Assembly: GCA_030157655.1 (NCBI GenBank)
Contig: JAOAUK010000026.1
Location: 1-64,000, forward strand
Direction: 5' to 3'
Origin: Polynucleobacter sp.
GTDB lineage: Bacteria > Pseudomonadota > Gammaproteobacteria > Burkholderiales > Burkholderiaceae
Length of the DNA: 64,000 bases
Shown: positions 46,136-55,585 of the stretch, piece by piece
Layout: every line of letters starts with the position of its first letter
How positions within the stretch are numbered: the first letter of the stretch is position 1
Position numbers and translations under genes: made by a program
The notes under the pieces: generated by a model
The model's input: only the letters and a program-made list of their open reading frames with translations
The model's database searches: none
What the model was told of the DNA's origin: nothing

Positions 46136-46777
46136 ATGCATACATTAGCGAAAAAAGTTCTAATCGGTTTTCTCTTAAGTTTGGCATCTTTTTTGGCCAT
46201 GGCTCAAGGTCGACCGATTGAAGAGGGTTTTGATTACAGGTCTTTGCCAGCAGCGCAAGCCATCGAACAAAAAGGCAAGGTTGAGGTTTTAGAATTCTTT
46301 TGGTACGGTTGTCCGCACTGCCATGATTTTGAACCTGAGTTAAGTGCTTGGATTAAGAAACAAAATAAGGATGTTGTTGTTCGTAAAGTCCCAGTTGCAT
46401 TTAGAGACGACTTACTAATCCATAGTCAACTTTTTTACGCGCTAGAGTCTTTAGGTAGGTCTGATTTGCATGCAAAGGTTATGGATGCCATGCATATTAG
46501 TAAAAAGAAATTGCTATCAGAGTCAGAGATTACAGATTGGGTTGGATCTCAAGGTGTGGATGTGCAAGCTTTTTTAAAAGCGTTCAAATCTTTTACAGTG
46601 ACATCAAAAGCTAGATCTGGCAATCAAATTGCCCAAGCGTACAGAATTGATGGTGTACCAACTGTTGCAATACAAGGTAAATACATCACATCCCCATCAA
46701 TAGCTGGGGGCTCTAAAGCTAGGGCTATACAAGTGATGGATTATTTGGTTGAGAAGGCAAGAAAAGAAAAACGTTGA
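46136..46777 (+). CDS. dsbA: Thiol:disulfide interchange protein DsbA
   Basis: VEVLEFFWYGCPHCHDFEPEL; signal peptide; IDGVPTVAI. Confidence 0.94.
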   Translation: MHTLAKKVLIGFLLSLASFLAMAQGRPIEEGFDYRSLPAAQAIEQKGKVEVLEFFWYGCPHCHDFEPELSAWIKKQNKDVVVRKVPVAFRDDLLIHSQLFYALESLGRSDLHAKVMDAMHISKKKLLSESEITDWVGSQGVDVQAFLKAFKSFTVTSKARSGNQIAQAYRIDGVPTVAIQGKYITSPSIAGGSKARAIQVMDYLVEKARKEKR

Positions 46778-46799
46778 TTAAATCAGCGAATGAAATATA

Positions 46800-46830
46800 G
46801 GGCTAAGCTTAAAGCTTGGCCCTTTTTTTT
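46800..46830 (+). terminator. Rho-independent terminator of dsbA
   Basis: GGGCTAAGCT-TAA-AGCTTGGCCC (one wobble) followed by TTTTTTTT. Confidence 0.88.
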
Positions 46831-47237
46831 AGCCATTTCATGAGACTCCCAATTAGAGGTAGCTTTTCATAAAGCTCCTCTGCGGCATCCCAATAGTCTC
46901 TGTGCTCAATGATTAAGTCACGCTCATTAAAGGTGAACCATGTGCAGCCTCTAATTAATTCAATTTTATTGGGCGAAGATTTAAGTTGAAATAAAAACTC
47001 CCAAGTAAGACATGTCTGAGAGCTGTTTTCTAAAACACTTTTAATGACAAATTTTGGATTATTAACCTGGGTGAACATATGCATAAAGATATGTTTAATA
47101 GCTACATGCCCACGAACTTCATTAAATGGGTCTTTGAATAAGGCGTCACTGGCATACAGATTAATTAGTTGGCAAACCGATTGTTGGTTGAGCGACTCAA
47201 ATTGATCAATGACTTGTTGCGTACGAGGGGTGTTCAT
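46809..47237 (-). CDS. NTF2-like (SnoaL-type) protein
   Basis: Small alpha+beta NTF2-like protein (LYASDALFKDPFNEVRGHVAIKHIFMHMF) partnered with SDR/DUF1365/CFA genes. Confidence 0.82.
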   Translation of the reverse strand: MNTPRTQQVIDQFESLNQQSVCQLINLYASDALFKDPFNEVRGHVAIKHIFMHMFTQVNNPKFVIKSVLENSSQTCLTWEFLFQLKSSPNKIELIRGCTWFTFNERDLIIEHRDYWDAAEELYEKLPLIGSLMKWLKKRAKL

Positions 47238-48017
47238 TTATATTTTTATAAATTTTTTGAGTAAATAGAAATAAACAGGGTACGGCAAAATTCTTAAAAA
47301 TTTAAGGAAAAACGAAAATCTTTTTGGAAAGTGGATGTCAAATTTACCAGCCTGTATTCCGTCAAGAATATATTCAGATGCTCTTTCCGGGCTAATTAGA
47401 GCAGGCATATGAAAATCATTGTTAGCAGTAGCATCTGTTGCTACAAAGCCTGGGTTGATCATGTAAACCGATATTCCGTAAGGCTTTAGGTCGTAATACA
47501 GGTTCTCGCAGAAATTAATCATAGCTGCCTTGCTTGGGCCATAGGCAAGTGCTTTGGGTAGTCCGCTATAACCTGCCACGCTGCTAACAATAGCAATCCC
47601 GCCTGAATGAGTGGATATGAAGTCAGGCAGCACTGTGCTGCATGCTGACATTGGACCCAAAACATTGAGATCAATGATTTCTTTAGCATTGGATAAATCA
47701 AAATTATCAGCACGCATGGGATGGTAGACCCCAGAAACAAACACCATTAGATCTATGCCACCCCACGCATCTTTGATGGTGTTGTAGGCGCTATTTAAGT
47801 CAGCTGAGTTGCGTGCGTCAATTGGAAGCGCTATAACTTGATCGCTTGGATAGGCATCGTTAATTTCATGTAAAACATCAGCTCTTCTGGCGCTTATTGC
47901 CACTTTGGCGCCATGACTTAAAAAGTCTTTTGTGCAAGCCAGACCTATTCCACTGGATGCGCCAATGACCCAGATGCGTTTATTGTAAAAACTAATAACC
48001 GGATTATTTAAGGCCAT
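47238..48017 (-). CDS. SDR family oxidoreductase
   Basis: IWVIGASSGIGLACTKDFL; YGPSKAAMINF. Confidence 0.93.
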   Translation of the reverse strand: MALNNPVISFYNKRIWVIGASSGIGLACTKDFLSHGAKVAISARRADVLHEINDAYPSDQVIALPIDARNSADLNSAYNTIKDAWGGIDLMVFVSGVYHPMRADNFDLSNAKEIIDLNVLGPMSACSTVLPDFISTHSGGIAIVSSVAGYSGLPKALAYGPSKAAMINFCENLYYDLKPYGISVYMINPGFVATDATANNDFHMPALISPERASEYILDGIQAGKFDIHFPKRFSFFLKFLRILPYPVYFYLLKKFIKI

Positions 48018-48019
48018 TG

Positions 48020-49240
48020 TTATGCCGGCTTAGTCAGAGTAAATTGAACAACATCAGTGCTCTTCTCTGCAAATCCAGCAGCACAGTACATTAAATAAAG
48101 ATTCCATAAGCGTATGAATTTTTCATCAAACCCTTGTTGCTTGATTTCAGAAAGGTGCTGATTAAATTTTTGGTGCCATAAGCAAAGTGTCTTTTGATAA
48201 TCTTGACCAAATTGATAAACATCTTCAACAATTAGACCTTTGTTTTGAGCGGCCTCTTTGAATTTTTCAATAGAAGGTAGCATGCCGCCAGGGAAGACAT
48301 ACTGTTGGATAAAGTCTGAACTTCTGCGGTATTTGTCGAATAGGTTGTCTGCAATCACAATCGTTTGTATGCAGGCTTTTTTCCCTGGCTTTAAGCACCT
48401 TTGAATCATTTCAAAATAGCTGGGCCAGTACTTTTCTCCAACCGCCTCAAACATTTCAATGGAAGCGATGCCGTCGTATTGATTTTGATGATCACGGTAA
48501 TCTTGAATCAGTATGTTTACTTCACCAGAGCCGCTAGATTTGATACGTTGTGAGCGTTCTTGTGCATAGCTGGCTTGTTCTTTAGATATTGTTAAGCAAT
48601 CAATGTTAATGCCTTGCTTTGACGCAGCCTCCATTAAGCCACCCCAACCGCAGCCGACCTCTAGAATTTTCTGGCCAGCATCAACATTGATTGAGTTAAT
48701 GATGCGTTGGTATTTTGCTTCTTGTGCATCTATGAGTGGTGTGTCATTGCTCTCAAAGCATGCACTGGAGTAGGTCATGCTTGGGTCTAGCCACAATGAA
48801 TAAAAAGCATTGCCAATGTCATAGTGTGCGTGAATGTTCTTTTTGCTGCCTGATTTTGAGTTTTTGTTCAGCCAGTGTTTGATTCGGTAACCTAATCTTC
48901 CCCACCAGTTGCCATAGATCGCTTTTTCAATGACTTGCCGATTAACTAAAAATAATCTTAGTAATGATTGAATATCTGTTGAGTCCCAAAAGCCCTCAAT
49001 ATAAGTTTCAGCCAAGCCAATATCACCTGATTTCAGGCAGGCTTTACACACCGCCCAGTCATGAATTTGAATGTTGGCTTCAATTCCCGATCTCTCGCCT
49101 CTAAAGATAAATTTTTCATTCTCGGGGCTGACTAAAGTTAACTGCCCAATTTGAATTTTCTGTAAAAGAGATAGAACAGTTTTTGCTTGCCAGGGAAGCG
49201 TTGATGATGTGTTTGATACAACGTTGATGTTTGAGCTCAT
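48020..49240 (-). CDS. Cyclopropane-fatty-acyl-phospholipid synthase-family methyltransferase
   Basis: HAHYDIGNAFYSLWLDPSMTYSSACF, ILEVGCGWGGLMEAA, SIEMFEAVGEKYWPSYF. Confidence 0.93.
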   Translation of the reverse strand: MSSNINVVSNTSSTLPWQAKTVLSLLQKIQIGQLTLVSPENEKFIFRGERSGIEANIQIHDWAVCKACLKSGDIGLAETYIEGFWDSTDIQSLLRLFLVNRQVIEKAIYGNWWGRLGYRIKHWLNKNSKSGSKKNIHAHYDIGNAFYSLWLDPSMTYSSACFESNDTPLIDAQEAKYQRIINSINVDAGQKILEVGCGWGGLMEAASKQGINIDCLTISKEQASYAQERSQRIKSSGSGEVNILIQDYRDHQNQYDGIASIEMFEAVGEKYWPSYFEMIQRCLKPGKKACIQTIVIADNLFDKYRRSSDFIQQYVFPGGMLPSIEKFKEAAQNKGLIVEDVYQFGQDYQKTLCLWHQKFNQHLSEIKQQGFDEKFIRLWNLYLMYCAAGFAEKSTDVVQFTLTKPA

Positions 49241-50010
49241 TTGCTAACTTCCACAGATGGTGGTTCGGGCTTGGAGTGAAATTGAACTCCTTTTAGCCAT
49301 AAACGTAATGCTTGCCAATGTATTCGTGCAATCACGCCGATACTCATTGCTGGATATCGAATGGCGGACCAGATTAAATTTTTAATACTGATGTCGTGCT
49401 CAATACCATTAACGCTGGTGATCAGTAGGGGGCCTTCATCATGATATTCAATACGTGCAATGTGTTGCTTGGACAGTTCTTTTGAAAAAAACCTAAATAG
49501 GTAATGACCTTTTACTTCGCAAAATGGTGATACGTGAAATACTTTGTTGGATATATAGCTTTCACCCCATTCAATATTTTTGCCGTTAGGGTGAGTTAGT
49601 AAGTAACAGTGTCTTTCGCCAAATGTGTTGTTAACTTCAGCCAAAATAGCTTTTGTATCTCCAGCAGTATTTTCAAAAAACCAGAAGCTAACAGGGTTAA
49701 ATACGTAACCTAGCACGCGGGGGAAGGTTTGCAACCAAACTTCACCATCAATATCAGTAATGCCTTGGTTTTTAATGAGAGCAATAGCCCACTCAAGAGA
49801 GCTGTCTCTCCCATCACCATGATCTTTGTCGTAAAACGATAGCCAGGAAAATTGATTGTCACCCAAGCCAAATTGACTAATGCCTTTAGTGCTATTAACT
49901 CTTTGGCGCATTGGAATGCGTAAAGTAAAAACTGAATAGGCAAAGGAATTTTTTGCTGGCTTTAAGCGGGCATGTCTAACTTGGCCGAAGCAAATCTTTG
50001 CAATGCTCAT
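49237..50010 (-). CDS. DUF1365 family protein
   Basis: GYVFNPVSFWFFENTAGDTKAILAEVNNTFGERHCYLL. Confidence 0.93.
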   Translation of the reverse strand: MSIAKICFGQVRHARLKPAKNSFAYSVFTLRIPMRQRVNSTKGISQFGLGDNQFSWLSFYDKDHGDGRDSSLEWAIALIKNQGITDIDGEVWLQTFPRVLGYVFNPVSFWFFENTAGDTKAILAEVNNTFGERHCYLLTHPNGKNIEWGESYISNKVFHVSPFCEVKGHYLFRFFSKELSKQHIARIEYHDEGPLLITSVNGIEHDISIKNLIWSAIRYPAMSIGVIARIHWQALRLWLKGVQFHSKPEPPSVEVSK

Positions 50011-51338
50011 GCAAGTGCAGCAGGGTGATGATGTGAATGAAGTATTTGATGGATTGCTTCTGCAACTAATTCACCTGAGCGTAGGCCATCTTCATGAAAT
50101 CCGTATCCTGTCCATGCTCCACAGAACCAAGTATTTTTAGAGCCTTGGATGAGTGGCAAGTTGGCTTGTGCTTTGATGGCGGCCTGGTCAAATACCGGGT
50201 GGGCGTATTCAATGTCAGCTCTTATGGTTGTGGAATCAGGTTCGACGACAGGGTTTAAGCTGACTATCACTGGTTGATTATTCCAACTTGCTGGCAATGG
50301 CTGAAGTTTATTAATTAAGTAATTGACGCAAACTTGTTGATTGTGGGTTTTGGTTGATTTATCAGTTGTGTAATTCCATGCCGCCCAGCATCTTTTTTCA
50401 TTAGGTAAAACAGACGCGTCTGTATGAAGTACGGCACGATTCTTTTGATAGTGAATGGAACCCAAAATGGAAGATTCATCATTGCTAGGATCTGCAATCA
50501 TCTGAAGTGCTTCATCGCTGTGCGTGGCTATGACAACGTGATCATAAATTTCAGATGATTGATTCGTTAACAATTGAACTTGATTGTTGAGTCTTTTGAT
50601 CGAATCCACTTTAGATCTTTTAAAGATGCCGCCGGCTAATTCAATTTTTTCGCATATCTTTTTGACATACTCTCTTGATCCACCTGATACTGTTAACCAT
50701 TGAGGTCTATCAGTGATTTTTATCAAGCCATGGTTGTGGCAAAAGCGAATCATCGTTGAGATTGGGAAAGCTAGCATTTGCTCAACAGGACATGACCATA
50801 TAGCACCCACCATTGGTAAAAAATACCAATCTTGAAATTGTTGGCTGAACCCATGTTTTGTTATGAACTCACCTACCGTTAAGTCAAGTTGATCTAGTTT
50901 TTTATTTAAAGCTAGTTTTGTGCAAAGACTGTTAAATCTAATGATGTCTTTTACCATCACAAGAAAACTAAGATTAAATAGATTTTCTCTTTGTGCGAAT
51001 AAAGAATTTAAGTCGGTACCTGCCCATTCTAAATATTGACCATCATGATTTGGGATTGATACAGAGAATGACATGTCAGACTTTGCAATAGGGGCATCAA
51101 TTTCATGAAACAGTCTTAATAGTCTTGGGTAAGTTCTTTGATTAAAGACTAAAAAGCCAGTATCAATACCGTGAGTTACAGGACCTTTGTCTGTGTCGAG
51201 TGTTAAGTCAACAGTATTGCTATGCCCGCCTATATGGTCGCCACCCTCATATATAGTTAGTTCAATATTTGGTAGCTTGCTAAGAGCGTATGCGCAACCC
51301 AAACCAGATATGCCTGCACCTATAACGGCAATTTTCAT
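50007..51338 (-). CDS. FAD-dependent amine oxidase-like flavoprotein
   Basis: MKIAVIGAGISGLGCAYALSKLPNIELTIYEGGDHIGGHSNTVDL; FCGAWTGYGFHEDGLRSGELVAEAI. Confidence 0.93.
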   Translation of the reverse strand: MKIAVIGAGISGLGCAYALSKLPNIELTIYEGGDHIGGHSNTVDLTLDTDKGPVTHGIDTGFLVFNQRTYPRLLRLFHEIDAPIAKSDMSFSVSIPNHDGQYLEWAGTDLNSLFAQRENLFNLSFLVMVKDIIRFNSLCTKLALNKKLDQLDLTVGEFITKHGFSQQFQDWYFLPMVGAIWSCPVEQMLAFPISTMIRFCHNHGLIKITDRPQWLTVSGGSREYVKKICEKIELAGGIFKRSKVDSIKRLNNQVQLLTNQSSEIYDHVVIATHSDEALQMIADPSNDESSILGSIHYQKNRAVLHTDASVLPNEKRCWAAWNYTTDKSTKTHNQQVCVNYLINKLQPLPASWNNQPVIVSLNPVVEPDSTTIRADIEYAHPVFDQAAIKAQANLPLIQGSKNTWFCGAWTGYGFHEDGLRSGELVAEAIHQILHSHHHPAALA

Positions 51339-51366
51339 TTTGATTCACTTTGCGCTAAATAGAAGA

Positions 51367-51442
51367 AAACCACAAGACGCCTGTGAGCAATAAAAAGGGA
51401 GGGAGAGAAAGGATGCTCAGCAGGTTTCATGTCTTGTGGTTT
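51367..51442 (-). ncRNA. Long intergenic hairpin with C/U-rich loop; candidate regulatory RNA element or terminator
   Basis: AAACCACAAGAC/GTCTTGTGGTTT perfect 12-bp outer stem, inner CCTG-(C)-TGAGC/GCTCA-CAGG, loop ATCCTTTCTCTCCCTCCCTTTTTATT. Confidence 0.55.
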
Positions 51443-51449
51443 AAAAAGG

Positions 51450-52253
51450 TTAGTGTCTATTTCTCTTATCGTTAGATAGCCATGCATAAGCCGAGTGGTT
51501 ATGTATGGATTCAAAATTCTCTGATGACACTTCGTATGCGATTACTTTGCCCTCTTGTTCAAGAGCTACAGCGATATCTCTAACAAGATCTTCTACAAAT
51601 TTAGGGTTGTCGTAGGCGCGTTCTGTGACATATTTTTCATCTGGGCGCTTTAATAATCCCCATAGTTCGCAAGAGGCTGCTTGTTCGGCGATTTTGATTA
51701 AGTCCTCTGCGGCCATATCCTCAATTAACTCTGCGGCTATCACTATGTGTGAGCGCTGATTATGGGCACCATATTCAGAGATCTTTTTTGAGCAAGGGCA
51801 CAAGCTAGTGACTGGTACTTGCACTTGAAGTGTGTACTTTAGGTTGCCATCTTTATATGCTGCTTTGATGTGAAGGTCGTAATCTAAAAGACTTTCTACT
51901 CCAGAAACCGGTGCCACTTTTTTTAAGAACAGCGGCATTCTTAAATCGATATGACCTTCTTCCGCTTCTAGTCTGTTGAGCATGGTTACCATCATGGTTT
52001 TCACGCTGGCAAGACTGAGTGGATCGTGATGGTTTTGTAGTACCTCTAAAAACCTAGACATATGTGTGCCTTTAACATTGCTTGGTAGTAGCACTGTCAT
52101 ATCAATCATTGCAACACTTGGTTGTGTGCCAGTTTGTGTTTTAAGCATCACTGGATGGCGCACAGATTTAATGCCTACTTTTTGAATAACAATATTGCGC
52201 TCATCAAGACTTGCTTGAACGTCTGGTAGGAAAATGTTCTCTGGTGCATTCAT
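51450..52253 (-). CDS. folE2: GTP cyclohydrolase I type 2 (FolE2)
   Basis: TGTQPSVAMIDMTVLLPSNVKGTHMSRF, VTSLCPCSKKISEYGAHNQRSHI. Confidence 0.96.
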   Translation of the reverse strand: MNAPENIFLPDVQASLDERNIVIQKVGIKSVRHPVMLKTQTGTQPSVAMIDMTVLLPSNVKGTHMSRFLEVLQNHHDPLSLASVKTMMVTMLNRLEAEEGHIDLRMPLFLKKVAPVSGVESLLDYDLHIKAAYKDGNLKYTLQVQVPVTSLCPCSKKISEYGAHNQRSHIVIAAELIEDMAAEDLIKIAEQAASCELWGLLKRPDEKYVTERAYDNPKFVEDLVRDIAVALEQEGKVIAYEVSSENFESIHNHSAYAWLSNDKRNRH

Positions 52254-52255
52254 GA

Positions 52256-52882
52256 TTATTTTTCCTTAAGTAACTTTTCAATTTGAGCGGTCAATGTTTT
52301 ACCGCTAGGTGAGGTCATGCTGCTATATGCTTCTACGACATTGCCTTGACGATCTATTAAGTACTTATAAAAATTCCAGCGTGGTTTGGTGTTGGTTTTT
52401 TCAATTAATAATTTAAATAGAGGATTGGCATCGTTGCCACTCACTGATGTTTTGGCAAACATTGGGAATTTCACGCCGTAAGTGTTGTGACAAAAATCAG
52501 CAATTTCTTTGTTAGATCCTGGCTCTTGCTTACCAAAGTCGTTAGATGGAAAGCCTAAAACTACAAATCCCTTGTCTTTGTATTGTGCAAATAGTTTTTC
52601 AAGACCATCGTATTGACCAGTAAATCCACAGTAGCTCGCTGTATTGACCACTAAGATCACTTTTCCTTGGTATTGGCACAAGTTTTGAGGTGCTTCATCT
52701 TGAAGCCTTGGAAAAGTAAATGAGAGTGATGCTGGGCAACTCATGGCTTGAGCCTCCTTGGGCCAAGAAAACCACATTAAACCTATTAAAATCAGGGTGA
52801 TAAGGTTAATTTTGTAAAACAAATTCCCCAGGTCTTTTGCCTGTTGTGGGATGAACGGTCTTTTTTTAAAATCGACCTGCAT
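52256..52882 (-). CDS. Glutathione peroxidase with N-terminal TM/signal segment
   Basis: VILVVNTASYCGFTGQYDGLEKL, VLGFPSNDFGKQEPG, PRWNFYKYLID; hydrophobic N-terminus LITLILIGLMWFSW. Confidence 0.92.
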   Translation of the reverse strand: MQVDFKKRPFIPQQAKDLGNLFYKINLITLILIGLMWFSWPKEAQAMSCPASLSFTFPRLQDEAPQNLCQYQGKVILVVNTASYCGFTGQYDGLEKLFAQYKDKGFVVLGFPSNDFGKQEPGSNKEIADFCHNTYGVKFPMFAKTSVSGNDANPLFKLLIEKTNTKPRWNFYKYLIDRQGNVVEAYSSMTSPSGKTLTAQIEKLLKEK

Positions 52883-52945
52883 TGGGTTTGTCTCCTCGAC
52901 CCGCTTTTATTTTTTGTTTAATGCCCCTTGGACAAACATGGTCTT

Positions 52946-52955
52946 TGTCTAGGAC
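52946..52955 (+). promoter_or_regulatory. Box A TGTCTAGGAC, candidate MerR/LitR operator
   Basis: 10-mer identical to Box B; also the right half of GACAAA-N7-TTTGTC (52931-52949). Confidence 0.5.
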
Positions 52956-53007
52956 GAAAAACTAATATGAATGCATATTACCCACAAAATAAAAAAAATG
53001 CAAATGA

Positions 53008-53018
53008 TGTCTAGGACA
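53008..53018 (+). promoter_or_regulatory. Box B TGTCTAGGACA, candidate MerR/LitR operator
   Basis: TGTC-TAG-GACA near-palindrome, 62 bp from Box A, in the divergent intergenic region. Confidence 0.5.
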
Positions 53019-53065
53019 GTGTAGAATTATCTTGTCGATACTAGGTATTAACCTAGCGGCTAATC

Positions 53066-54043
53066 GTGAGTATTCACAATATGAATGTTAGATTTACCAA
53101 TTTGCCAGATATGCTCAGTATTGCTGCGGTTGAGCGCGATACTGGTATCGCCAAAGATACCTTGAGAGTTTGGGAGAGACGCTATGGCTTTCCTAATCCG
53201 CTAAGAGATAGCAATGATGATCGTGTCTATCCTGCTGATCAAATTGAGAAATTACGTCTTTTAAAGCGTTTGCTAGACCTAGGTCATCGCCCAGGTAGAG
53301 TTGTACCTTTACCAATAGAAGCTTTAAAAGAGTTAAGTTCTAAGTCTTTGCAGATGGAACCTAGTCAAAGTACTGGCATGGTTATATCTCAGCAAGAAAT
53401 GGATCGCTATCTTGATTTATTGAGATCCCATCAAACAGAAGCTTTGCGTTTAGCCCTCTCAACCACGCTAATGAAAATTGGTTTAGACCGTTTTGTTATT
53501 GAAGTGGTTGCTCCTCTGATTAAGAATATTGGCGATTACTGGGCAGATGGAAAGCTAGAGATACATGAAGAGCATCTTTTCACAGAGCAAATTAAACACT
53601 TATTAAGAACTGCTATCAATTCAGTGCCACGTGGACATACGGGGCAAAGTGAAGATTTGGCCAGACCAAGAATTTTATTAACTACCTTTCCTCAAGAGCA
53701 CCATAGCCTAGGTTTGTTAATGGCAGAGGCTTTGATGGCGCTAGAGGGTTGCGTATGCGTTTCCTTGGGTACACAAACCCCTATCCTGGAAATCTCACAA
53801 GCTGCTCGCGCTCAAAAAGCGGATGTGATTGCTTTGTCATTTTCATCACAAATGAATCAAAATCAGGTGATAGATGGTTTGAACGAGCTCAAATCAAAAT
53901 TGGCTCCAGGCATAGAGTTATGGGTTGGCGGTGAAAATCAAGCTTTACGTAAACGCGCACCTGACGGTATAAAAGTAATTAATGCATTAAATGACATATC
54001 AGTTAATGTAAAAGATTGGCGATCTAAGCGTTCGGATATCTAG
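53066..54043 (+). CDS. MerR-family regulator with cobalamin-binding domain (LitR/CarH type)
   Basis: N-terminal IAAVERDTGIAKDTLRVWERRYGFP; W-x9-EH (WADGKLEIHEEH); ExHxLG (EHHSLG); GTG start 53066 or ATG 53081. Confidence 0.92.
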   Translation: MSIHNMNVRFTNLPDMLSIAAVERDTGIAKDTLRVWERRYGFPNPLRDSNDDRVYPADQIEKLRLLKRLLDLGHRPGRVVPLPIEALKELSSKSLQMEPSQSTGMVISQQEMDRYLDLLRSHQTEALRLALSTTLMKIGLDRFVIEVVAPLIKNIGDYWADGKLEIHEEHLFTEQIKHLLRTAINSVPRGHTGQSEDLARPRILLTTFPQEHHSLGLLMAEALMALEGCVCVSLGTQTPILEISQAARAQKADVIALSFSSQMNQNQVIDGLNELKSKLAPGIELWVGGENQALRKRAPDGIKVINALNDISVNVKDWRSKRSDI

Positions 54044-54047
54044 TTAG

Positions 54048-55574
54048 TTGAAAAAGCTTGTACTAGTTTTAGGAGATCAATTAAAGGCCGATAGTTCGGC
54101 CTTTAATAATTTCAGCCCAGAAACTGATCATGTCATCATGATCGAGTCTGTTGGTGAAGCAAGCTATGTATGGTCTCATCAAGCAAAAATAGCCTTGTTC
54201 TTGTCGGCAATGAGACACTTTGCCGAACAATTAAAGAGCAAAAAATATCATCTCACATATATTGCAAAATCCAAGCAATCAATCGTTGCTGAACTAAAGC
54301 AACACATCCAAAAAAATCAATATACCCATTTGGTGTGCGTTGAGCCTGGTGAATGGCGGCTCAAGACTGATTTGGAGAATCTTGCTGCTGAATTAAGCAT
54401 TCATTTAGATTTGAGGCAGGACAATCATTTCTACTGCTCAATAGATGAGTTTAAAAAATGGGCGGGCGATAAAAAAGAATTCAGACTTGAATACTTTTAT
54501 CGATATATGCGTAAAAAGCATCATGTACTGATGCAAGAAAATGGTGAGCCTGAGGGCGATCAGTGGAATTTTGATGACCAGAATAGGGGCGCTTACTCAA
54601 AGAAGGGCCCTGGCTTAATCGTTGATCCACTGTGGTTTGCACCTGACGCGATCACAAAAGAAGTGATTGCTGATGTGAAAGATCAATATGGCGAGCATCC
54701 TGGATCGCTAGAAAATTTTGCGTGGCCTGTCACTAGAGAACAAGCGCTGTTAGCCATGAACTATTTCATCGAGCATCGTTTGCCATATTTTGGACAGTAT
54801 CAAGATGCCATGTGGACTAATACACCGTTTGGTTGGCATTCCATATTGTCCGCATCATTAAATTTAAAGTTAATTGACCCTAAAGAAGTTGTAGATGCGG
54901 CCATTAGCATTTGGAAGAAGAAAAATATTTCAATCAATGCGGTTGAGGGGTTCATTCGACAGATTCTTGGTTGGAGAGAATTTGTCAGGGGCATGTACTA
55001 CCTAGATATGCCAAAGATGGCAGAAGCCAATTTCTACGATCATCAAAGAAAATTACCTAATTGGTATTGGACTGGAAATACCAAAATGGCATGTATGCAA
55101 GATGCCATTAGCCAAACTATGAAATTTGGTTATGCGCATCACATACAGCGATTGATGGTGACGGGTAACTTTGCCTTGTTGGCTGAAATATTGCCCAAGG
55201 ATGTGTGCGATTGGTATTTGGCTGTATATGTGGATGCCATTGAATGGGTTGAACTACCCAATACATCTGGAATGGCATTGTTTGCGAATGGGCCTAGGTT
55301 TACTAGCAAGCCATATATTGCAAGCGGCGCATATATCAAGCGTATGAGTAACTATTGTGACTCTTGTGCATATAGGCCAAGCGAGCGTTATGGTGATAAG
55401 GCGTGCCCGATGACAACTTTGTATTGGAATTTTTTGATTAAGCACAAGCCTGAACTAGAGAAAAATCCAAGAACTAGGTTGATGGCAGCTAATCTCAATA
55501 AAATTGATGTGTCTGAGCAAAAGAAAATTGAATTACACGCTCAAACATTATTAAATAATTTAGAAAATATCTAG
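54048..55574 (+). CDS. Fe-S cryptochrome/photolyase (PhrB/CryB, prokaryotic 6-4 photolyase group)
   Basis: LVLVLGDQL start; Cys pattern C-x87-C-x2-C-x12-C (CMQD...CDSCAYRPSERYGDKAC). Confidence 0.93.
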   Translation: MKKLVLVLGDQLKADSSAFNNFSPETDHVIMIESVGEASYVWSHQAKIALFLSAMRHFAEQLKSKKYHLTYIAKSKQSIVAELKQHIQKNQYTHLVCVEPGEWRLKTDLENLAAELSIHLDLRQDNHFYCSIDEFKKWAGDKKEFRLEYFYRYMRKKHHVLMQENGEPEGDQWNFDDQNRGAYSKKGPGLIVDPLWFAPDAITKEVIADVKDQYGEHPGSLENFAWPVTREQALLAMNYFIEHRLPYFGQYQDAMWTNTPFGWHSILSASLNLKLIDPKEVVDAAISIWKKKNISINAVEGFIRQILGWREFVRGMYYLDMPKMAEANFYDHQRKLPNWYWTGNTKMACMQDAISQTMKFGYAHHIQRLMVTGNFALLAEILPKDVCDWYLAVYVDAIEWVELPNTSGMALFANGPRFTSKPYIASGAYIKRMSNYCDSCAYRPSERYGDKACPMTTLYWNFLIKHKPELEKNPRTRLMAANLNKIDVSEQKKIELHAQTLLNNLENI

Positions 55575-55585
55575 TCGGTTGTAAG

